Below, one piece after another: positions 1 through 5,386 of a DNA stretch of 6,209 bases. The position numbers and the translations under genes were made by a program. The notes below the pieces were generated by a model. It did no database searches, was not told the origin of the DNA, and worked only from the letters and a program-made list of their open reading frames with translations. Origin of the DNA: Flavobacteriales bacterium. Its GTDB lineage: Bacteria; Bacteroidota; Bacteroidia; Flavobacteriales_F; PHOS-HE28. The stretch covers positions 1-6,209 of the forward strand of contig JAHEFL010000120.1 of assembly GCA_024640205.1 (NCBI GenBank). The letters are read 5' to 3'. Within the stretch, counting starts at the first letter, position 1. Each line of letters opens with the position of its first letter.

Positions 1-1007
1 GGTTCGCAATAGGTGGATTCGGTATCCAACCAGCGGAGTTCGCCAAGTTCGCCACATCGCTCGCGCTTACCCGTTATCTGAGTGGAATGAAGGCCCTTGC
101 CGAAATGCGTTCCCGGGTGATAAGCGGCCTGATCATTTTAGCTCCGGTGGCCTTGATCATGTTGCAACCGGATACTGGTACAGCGCTTGTTTCCGGCGCT
201 TTCATCCTGGTCCTCTACCGGGAAGGGCTTTCCGGGAACGTCCTTCTCATTGCCATCATGGCAGCCATCCTTTCCGTGTTGTCACTAATGATGAAGGACA
301 CCGGATTCGGGCTTCCCTTTACGGAGCGCGAATTGGGTGGCGAATACATGTTGATGGTCCTCCTCGGATCCTTCGCCTTGCTCGCCTGGTTCGTGGTGCG
401 CAACATGGTTCTCAAGCGGATGCGTAAACGGTTATATGCGTACATCGTATTCGGCCTTCTTGGGTCCATCGCGTTCATCGGTACCGTGGATAGGATGGTG
501 GATAAAATGCCTCCTCACCAACAGACCAGGATCCGCATCCTGCTCGGCCTGGAGGATGATCCTCAAGGCTATGGTTACAACGTGAAACAAAGCCAGACCG
601 CGATCGGCTCAGGCGGCTTCCTGGGCAAAGGCTATCTGCAGGGAACGTTGACGAAATACAAGTACGTGCCGATGCAGAGCACGGACTTTATTTTCTGCAC
701 CGTTGGGGAGGAATGGGGCTTCATGGGAACGGCCCTTGTCGTGATCCTGTTCACGGTGCTCATATTGCGGATCATCCAGATCAGTGACCGGCAGCGATCA
801 CGGTTCACGCGGATCTACGCATACTGTGTGGCCAGCATCTTTTTCCTGCACCTGATGATCAATGTGGGGATGACCATCGGGCTGGCACCCGTGATCGGGA
901 TACCGCTTCCTTTTTTCAGCTACGGCGGGAGTTCCATGATCGCCTTCACCATCCTACTTGCCATTCTTCTTCGGCTGGACGCTGAAAGATTGAGCCAGCT
1001 GCGCTGA
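1..1007 (+). CDS. rodA: RodA, SEDS-family peptidoglycan glycosyltransferase (5' end outside window)
   Basis: RodA is an integral inner-membrane protein that polymerises lipid II into glycan strands together with a class B penicillin-binding protein during cell elongation. The reading frame is open from base 3, before the first ATG at 87, and that upstream part encodes the SEDS signature GFGIQPAEFAKFA. The gene therefore enters from outside the window, and the ATG at 87 is internal. About 334 residues are visible; the family is usually near 400-430, so roughly the first 70-100 are missing. Other RodA hallmarks, numbered from base 3, are QPDTGTA (about 55-61), DPQGYGYNVKQSQTAIGSGG (about 185-204), QSTDFIF with the Asp at about residue 228 (codon 684-686), GEEWGF, and the C-terminal IPLPFFSYGGSS. 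The Asp of TDFIF corresponds to the residue known to be essential in characterised RodA proteins. Many hydrophobic segments fit a polytopic protein. The DPQGYGYN and TDFIF context favours RodA over FtsW. The gene converges on the minus-strand isomerase gene. Confidence 0.96.
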   Translation, partial: FAIGGFGIQPAEFAKFATSLALTRYLSGMKALAEMRSRVISGLIILAPVALIMLQPDTGTALVSGAFILVLYREGLSGNVLLIAIMAAILSVLSLMMKDTGFGLPFTERELGGEYMLMVLLGSFALLAWFVVRNMVLKRMRKRLYAYIVFGLLGSIAFIGTVDRMVDKMPPHQQTRIRILLGLEDDPQGYGYNVKQSQTAIGSGGFLGKGYLQGTLTKYKYVPMQSTDFIFCTVGEEWGFMGTALVVILFTVLILRIIQISDRQRSRFTRIYAYCVASIFFLHLMINVGMTIGLAPVIGIPLPFFSYGGSSMIAFTILLAILLRLDAERLSQLR

Positions 1008-1044
1008 GCTCAGTCCTGGAGAAGAGTTCGAACGATCGGGGACC

Positions 1045-3120
1045 TTAATAGAACAGGCTGCGGTCGTCCTTCACTCCTGCTACCTCACGCAATGCGTTGA
1101 AGACGCCGTTCTCCGCACGGGACCGAAGTCGGTCCAGAAGGGTATTGCGCTCGCCGGATAGATCGGCCTCCTCAGGAGCAGGCTTGACTCCGGTCACGTT
1201 CACCACGTAGACAGCGGATTCACCTTTCAATGGGACACTGGTCTGCCCGGTGGTAAGCGCCATGATCTGCCCGATCACTTCATATTCCGAGTAACCTCCT
1301 GGGATACTGAAGGTGCTCATCGCAAGGTCATTGGCCGTTTGTACGCTCAAACCCAACTCGGTGGCCAAAGCGTTCAGGTCGGTCTTGTTGGCCATCTTCT
1401 TGGCGAAGGCCTCGGCTTTCTTCTGCTTGATGACCTCGCTGGTGAACAACTCCCTCACATCCTCCAGATCGGGAGCACCTTCCTCCCGAATGCCTGTCAG
1501 GATGGATACCACATAATTGTCGCCTGCATCGAGGGGTTCGCTGACATCACCGATGTCCGCCCGGTTGGCCCAGGAGATGGTCGCTCCGGCCTCCTCCAAA
1601 CCCGGTACCGTTCGCTGATCGGGGCGCAATTCATCCACGGTGGTCACCGCAATGGAACGTTCTTCGGCCCCACTGCGGAACTCCTCCACACTACTCTTGT
1701 ATCGCAAGGAGAACTCGTTCGCAAGCTTGTACACCTCCTTGAAGGTCGCCGGTGAGGGTCGTACATCCAGGTCAATGCTCACTATCCTGCGCTCGGACCG
1801 GTTCCTCTGACCCAGCACCTCGACGATGTGGAAACCATAATCCGTCTTCGCGATGGTGATGGCACCCTCCTTCTCATCAAAGCTCGCCTTGGTGAATTCA
1901 GGCACCATCGTCTTGCGGTCGAACCACTCATAGACACCACCCGTGGACTTGCTACCCGGATCATCACTCAACGCGGTGACCAATTCCTCGAACTTGCTGC
2001 GATCCCGCTTGACGACCGTGAGGACACTGTCCGCCCGGCGACGTTGCTCCGCTTCGTCCTTGCCCTCCTGGGTGCTGAGCAGGATGTGCCTTACACGGGC
2101 TTCCTCCACGTCCGCCAGTTCCACCACCTTCACAAGCTTCCATGTATCCCCATCAGCATAAGGTCCGATCACACTTCCAACCTCGGCATTCACAATGAGG
2201 GAGTCATTCAGGCGATCGGCCGTTCCTTCCGCATAAGGGACCTTGGAATAGGTACGTGATGCACTGTTCGCCACCACGAAAAGTGAATCGTTCTCAGCCG
2301 TCCGGAGATCCTCTTTCATTCCCTCCAATTCGGCACGCACAGCGTCCCTGTCCTCCGCAGTTGCAACCACAGGGAACAAGGCGTACTCGAATTTGCGCGA
2401 AGGCTTTTGGTTGTATTTAACGAGGTCCTTGTTGGCGCCATGGAATTTGCGCAGATCCTCATCGCTCACCGGGTACAGGCTGTCAGGTTCGCTGTCATAG
2501 CGGAGTGCAACAAAGTTGAACGAGGATTTCTCGTTCTTGGCACTATGTTCCTTCCTGGCCTGAGCGCTGTTCACAAAGACCGTGTTCTTCACCAAGTTCG
2601 CATATTTCGCATACAACCGGTTCTCCGTGATCCTCCGCTTCTGGATGGAATGGTAAACCGGTGCGTTCAATTGAACGTTTGTGAAATAGGTACGCAAGGC
2701 ATCCCGATCGGGCTGTCCATCAGGCCCTTGGAAATTGCGCTGGCCCTTGAGGTCAGGGAGAATGTTCTCACCGAAACGGATATCGTCATACTCACCCTTG
2801 GTAAGTGAGAACCCCGCATCCTGCACTCGCTCCATCATCACACGCTCCATGACCATCTGCTGCCACACGCTGGTGCGCACCTGCTCGGTCATCTGCCCGG
2901 TGATATTGTCCCCGGCGTTGCGGTAGGCATCGAGCTCATCGCCTACACGGCGCTCGAATTCGCGCAGTGCGATCTCCTCACCACCGACCACCCCGAGCAC
3001 CTGTTCGTCCTGCCCCGTGCGACCGGAAAAAAGGTCGGTTAGGATGAACGCCGCCAATGCACCGCCGATGATCACCAAGAGCAATCCGCTGCGTTCGCGG
3101 ATCTTGCCGATAACTGCCAT
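1045..3120 (-). CDS. Membrane-anchored SurA_N/parvulin peptidylprolyl isomerase (PpiD-like)
   Basis: This is a predicted periplasmic folding factor anchored in the inner membrane: a chaperone that may also catalyse cis-trans isomerisation of prolyl bonds in exported proteins. The 691 residues start with a basic stretch (K6, R8, R10), then one membrane helix at about 12-30, placing the rest in the periplasm. A SurA/PpiD-type helical chaperone region covers about 40-200. A parvulin domain lies at about 342-437, with RHILL, SDDPGSKSTGG, MVPEF and YGFHIVEV. The usual active-site positions are filled: H345, D387, M405, F409 and H431. A long C-terminal region (about 440-691) has weaker signatures and probably completes the chaperone fold. 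Length and layout match Bacteroidota PpiD-like proteins. The ATG at 3118-3120 places the basic n-region directly before the helix, and a Bacteroidota-type promoter lies just upstream. No clear Shine-Dalgarno is visible. I give no symbol because ppiD orthology cannot be settled here. Confidence 0.93.
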   Translation of the reverse strand: MAVIGKIRERSGLLLVIIGGALAAFILTDLFSGRTGQDEQVLGVVGGEEIALREFERRVGDELDAYRNAGDNITGQMTEQVRTSVWQQMVMERVMMERVQDAGFSLTKGEYDDIRFGENILPDLKGQRNFQGPDGQPDRDALRTYFTNVQLNAPVYHSIQKRRITENRLYAKYANLVKNTVFVNSAQARKEHSAKNEKSSFNFVALRYDSEPDSLYPVSDEDLRKFHGANKDLVKYNQKPSRKFEYALFPVVATAEDRDAVRAELEGMKEDLRTAENDSLFVVANSASRTYSKVPYAEGTADRLNDSLIVNAEVGSVIGPYADGDTWKLVKVVELADVEEARVRHILLSTQEGKDEAEQRRRADSVLTVVKRDRSKFEELVTALSDDPGSKSTGGVYEWFDRKTMVPEFTKASFDEKEGAITIAKTDYGFHIVEVLGQRNRSERRIVSIDLDVRPSPATFKEVYKLANEFSLRYKSSVEEFRSGAEERSIAVTTVDELRPDQRTVPGLEEAGATISWANRADIGDVSEPLDAGDNYVVSILTGIREEGAPDLEDVRELFTSEVIKQKKAEAFAKKMANKTDLNALATELGLSVQTANDLAMSTFSIPGGYSEYEVIGQIMALTTGQTSVPLKGESAVYVVNVTGVKPAPEEADLSGERNTLLDRLRSRAENGVFNALREVAGVKDDRSLFY

Positions 3121-3140
3121 GGAATTCTGAAATAGGGCTG

Positions 3141-3173
3141 CAAATATAGGATCTCGTACCGTACGGAGTCCAA
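3141..3173 (-). promoter_or_regulatory. Candidate Bacteroidota-type promoter for the isomerase gene
   Basis: On the minus strand TATATTTG (plus-strand 3141-3148) matches the Bacteroidota -7 consensus TAnnTTTG exactly. A TTG (plus-strand 3171-3173) lies 22 bases upstream, within the spacing reported for the -33 element. Transcription would begin around 3134, giving a leader of only about 15 bases before the ATG at 3120. The spacer contains the short palindrome CCGTACGG (3159-3166), which could be chance. It suggests that the isomerase gene can be expressed apart from the upstream operon; this is inference from sequence match only. Confidence 0.6.
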
Positions 3174-3202
3174 CGGGTGCAATGTCCTGGAAATGAAGCG
3201 CA

Positions 3203-3224
3203 GATGATCGGCGAACCGTGCATC
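3203..3224 (-). terminator. Weak imperfect hairpin just after the CNNM/CBS gene
   Basis: Five bases past the CNNM stop codon, the minus strand can fold into GATG, a 2x2 internal mismatch, CGG, a TTCG loop, CCG, and CATC, giving seven pairs of nine around a stable tetraloop. No T tract follows, so it is not a classic intrinsic terminator. It may attenuate transcription or protect the 3' end of the transcript, or it may be chance. Confidence 0.2.
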
Positions 3225-3229
3225 CCCTC

Positions 3230-4522
3230 TTAGTTCAGGAATCCTCGCTCCGGTTCGGTCACTTCCAAGCGTACCAGATCGATACGACTGTTCTGCACCT
3301 GTGCGATGGTGAGCCTGAACGGAGGAAGCTCCAAGACCTGGCCCTGTTCCGGCAAATGACCCGTGCTGTGCAGGACGAAGCCGGCAAGGGTGTCGTAGTC
3401 CTCGCTCTCGGGAAGGTCGAGCAGGAACCGTTCGCGCAAGTGGCTCACCTCCGTTCGGGCACTGAAAACGAAAGTATTCTCGTCCAGCTTTTCCTCCACC
3501 TCCTCGGGAATGTCATGCTCGTCCTCTATATCCCCGACGATGGTCTCCACCACATCCTCGATGGTCAACATGCCGGCGGTACCACCGAACTCATCCACCA
3601 CTACGGCAACGTGGGCGCGCTGTTTGATGAAGAGTTGCAATACTTCATCCGCCGGCATCGTACCGGGGATGAAATTCACGGGGCGCATGACCGCACGAAT
3701 GCTCTTGGGATGCTTGAACAGCTCATATCCATGGACGTATCCGATAATGTTGTCGATCCCATCCTTGTAAATGAGCAATTTGCTCAGTCCCGTCTCCTCC
3801 AATTGCTCCCGGAGCTCGGCAATGCTTCCATCCACATCCATGGCCTCGATCTCAGCCCTTGGCACCATCAGGTCCCGTACCTTTATATTGCTCAACTCCA
3901 GTGTATTACGGAAGTATTCCACCTCGGCGTCCATCGTGCTTTGTCGCGGTTTGTTGGCGCTCACCTCCTTCAGGAACGCGTCCAGATCGATGCGACCGAA
4001 TGCGGTCTGACCGGGCTTGGTGCGCAGCCCGAATATGCGCAGGACCAATTCGCTCAGACCCGTCATCAGCATCATTGGTGCCCATAGCAGCACGTAGAGT
4101 AACAGCAGGGGAAATGCGAACACGCTGAGCGCTCCGTTCGGATCGATATGGAAAAGTGTCTTCGGGAGGAATTCGGCGACCACCAGAATGAACAGCGTGC
4201 TGATAAGCGTCTGGGACGTAAGCACGAATGCTTCGCCCAACCCCAGGCTGAACAACCAGGGCTCCAACAACTTGGCCATCATGACGCCATATACCACCAG
4301 GGCTATGTTGTTCCCGACAAGCAAGGCACCAATGACCCTGCCAGGGCGTCGTAGTAAGCCGGCAACCATTCTTGCCCAGAGCGCACCGCGCTTCCGCTCC
4401 AACTCAATGAATAGCTTGTTGCTGCTCACGAAAGCGATCTCCAGGCCGGAGCAGAGCGCCGAAACTGCAACAGCAGCAGAAATGAGGAGAAGGTCTGGAC
4501 CGTTCAAAAAGTTCGAACTCAA
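3230..4522 (-). CDS. CNNM/CBS/CorC_HlyC-domain membrane protein (hemolysin family, CorC-like)
   Basis: This is a 430-residue inner-membrane protein of the UPF0053/CorC family. Bacterial relatives are linked to Mg2+ or Co2+ export and cation homeostasis; the older name 'hemolysin' is not good evidence for toxin activity. Domains in order: a CNNM (DUF21) membrane domain at about 8-190, with CSGLEIAFVSSNKL (24-37), GNNIA (70-74) and AEFLPKTL (116-123); a CBS pair at about 215-335, opening with VRDLMVPRAEI and ending with VVVDEFGGTAGMLTIEDVV and GDIEDEHD; and a CorC_HlyC domain at about 347-425. Length is normal. The start is probably TTG at 4520-4522: an in-frame stop lies at 4553-4555, no ATG or GTG occurs between it and the first conserved helix, and the only other choice is TTG at codon 6. 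GldE of gliding bacteria belongs to the same family, but no gldD is visible next to it, so I do not call it gldE. It lies 52 bases after the small membrane protein gene. Confidence 0.93.
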   Translation of the reverse strand: MSSNFLNGPDLLLISAAVAVSALCSGLEIAFVSSNKLFIELERKRGALWARMVAGLLRRPGRVIGALLVGNNIALVVYGVMMAKLLEPWLFSLGLGEAFVLTSQTLISTLFILVVAEFLPKTLFHIDPNGALSVFAFPLLLLYVLLWAPMMLMTGLSELVLRIFGLRTKPGQTAFGRIDLDAFLKEVSANKPRQSTMDAEVEYFRNTLELSNIKVRDLMVPRAEIEAMDVDGSIAELREQLEETGLSKLLIYKDGIDNIIGYVHGYELFKHPKSIRAVMRPVNFIPGTMPADEVLQLFIKQRAHVAVVVDEFGGTAGMLTIEDVVETIVGDIEDEHDIPEEVEEKLDENTFVFSARTEVSHLRERFLLDLPESEDYDTLAGFVLHSTGHLPEQGQVLELPPFRLTIAQVQNSRIDLVRLEVTEPERGFLN

Positions 4523-4574
4523 AGGACCACGGAACGAGGGACGAAGATAGGATCAGTCCGGTCGAAGGCAGGGA

Positions 4575-4784
4575 TCACGATGCCTTGCGTCGCTCCTCCA
4601 TGGCCTCGAGCTTTTTACGCGTGAACCGACGGAAGAAGAACATGGCCAACGAGATCGCCGGGAACCAGAACCATTGACGCGCATCCTCAAATCCGTGTTC
4701 ATTCCATGCCCAAAGCGCAGCCAAGAATGTGCCGATGGCAACGGCGAGCCAGAAGTGCTCCATGAAGCGTGTGATCCTCCTCAT
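4575..4784 (-). CDS. Small two-helix membrane protein of unknown function
   Basis: This 69-residue protein has two predicted membrane helices, at about 9-27 and 38-51, joined by a short polar loop (NEHGFEDARQ) and followed by a basic tail (FRRFTRKKLEAMEERRKAS). The hairpin layout, with Arg/Lys at both ends, suggests that both termini are cytoplasmic. I do not recognise a named family, but I recall small proteins of similar make-up (a basic start, FW near the first helix, aromatic-rich second helix, RR/K tail) beside lptC in other Bacteroidota. It starts 19 bases after the lptC stop and ends 52 bases before the CNNM gene, so cotranscription is likely. The ATG at 4782-4784 gives MRRITRF before the first helix; an internal ATG at 4761-4763 (Met8) is possible, since AGGAGG lies 12 bases before it. 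A competing frame at 4553-4741 encodes an Arg/Ser-rich sequence without helices and is probably a shadow. A role in LptC or CNNM function is only suggested by position. Confidence 0.8.
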   Translation of the reverse strand: MRRITRFMEHFWLAVAIGTFLAALWAWNEHGFEDARQWFWFPAISLAMFFFRRFTRKKLEAMEERRKAS

Positions 4785-4803
4785 CCCATATCGCGTCCGC
4801 TGA

Positions 4804-5382
4804 TTATTGCGCGGACCCGGCTAAGGTATCCTCCTCCACTTGGAGGACACCGGTGATCTTACGGATCGTGTATTCGCTGAAATCCTCCGCGGCCACCAGA
4901 CCCTGGCCATGGATGATGTCCCCTCGGCGCTGGATCCGGACCGCTTTATCCGTTCTCACCTTGCCGCTGTCCTGTTCCCAGGTCAACTGTTCCGTTTCAA
5001 GCCGCTCACCCTTGGCATTGACGAACACCACCTCCTCATAGACCTCCATCTTTTTCTGCGATGGCAGGATCAGGCCCCGGCGCGCAGTAAGCACACTACT
5101 TTCCCTGCCGAGACTATCGAGAAAAACGAGTTCCAGACCGTTACCGATCTCAGTCCGTTCAGGTTCGCCGGTCCATTCCCAAATACGCCCTGCCCGCAGC
5201 CTGTTGCGCACTATGCCGGAGTCCGTCATCATGTATTCCGCACCCGTGGTGATGCGATCCGCCGCGGATTCGGGGATCTCAACAGCAGCCACATTGTCCA
5301 GGTCGTTCCTGCATGAGGGGGCCGAACCCACGCACGCCGAAGCCGCAACTATGAATGAAAGCCGATGCGCGGTCCTCAGCAC
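4804..5382 (-). CDS. lptC: LptC, lipopolysaccharide export periplasmic component
   Basis: LptC links the LptB2FG extractor in the inner membrane to the LptA bridge and passes lipopolysaccharide along its beta-jellyroll groove. The 192 residues match the LptC family in length and in a run of alternating strands from about 45 to 182, including IRK-type repeats with VLTARRGLILPSQKKMEVYE, VVFVNAKGERLETEQLTW and VRTDKAVRIQRRGDIIHGQG. The N-terminus looks like a lipoprotein signal: basic residues, a modest hydrophobic stretch (about 8-18), then Cys24 followed by RNDL. The lipobox (APSC) is imperfect, and Cys17 (ASAC) is an alternative. The start is GTG at 5380-5382: the frame is closed by a stop at 5419-5421 and no other ATG, GTG or TTG lies between. 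GGAAG seven bases before the GTG may act as a Shine-Dalgarno. The gap to the preceding TPR gene is four bases, so translation is probably coupled. Confidence 0.9.
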   Translation of the reverse strand: MLRTAHRLSFIVAASACVGSAPSCRNDLDNVAAVEIPESAADRITTGAEYMMTDSGIVRNRLRAGRIWEWTGEPERTEIGNGLELVFLDSLGRESSVLTARRGLILPSQKKMEVYEEVVFVNAKGERLETEQLTWEQDSGKVRTDKAVRIQRRGDIIHGQGLVAAEDFSEYTIRKITGVLQVEEDTLAGSAQ

Positions 5383-5386
5383 AGGC

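Noticed and set aside
87..89. ATG at 87 as the rodA start
   Set aside because: The frame upstream to base 3 encodes the conserved SEDS motif containing QPAEFAK, so this Met is internal.
1339..2259. Open plus-strand frames at 1339-1755 and 1828-2259 opposite the isomerase gene
   Set aside because: They mirror the codon pattern of the isomerase gene and show no family motifs; the minus-strand protein has clear SurA_N/parvulin signatures over the same bases.
3218..4087. A 289-codon open frame on the plus strand opposite the CNNM/CBS gene
   Set aside because: It lies entirely antisense to a well-supported gene, has no recognisable domain, is rich in His and Gln as expected of a reverse frame, and no promoter or ribosome site is evident.
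3230..4522. Naming the CNNM/CBS gene gldE, a gliding-motility gene
   Set aside because: It belongs to the same broad family, but no gldD is visible and Bacteroidota carry paralogs next to lptC; the neighbours favour the general CorC-like member.
4544..4551. TATCTTCG on the minus strand as a promoter -7 element for the CNNM gene
   Set aside because: It has one mismatch to TAnnTTTG, no TTG at a suitable distance upstream, and lies in a short gap between genes likely to be cotranscribed.
4553..4741. Alternative 62-codon minus-strand frame overlapping the small membrane protein gene
   Set aside because: It encodes an Arg/Ser-rich sequence without structure, while the frame at 4575-4784 gives two clean membrane helices and the proper spacing to lptC.
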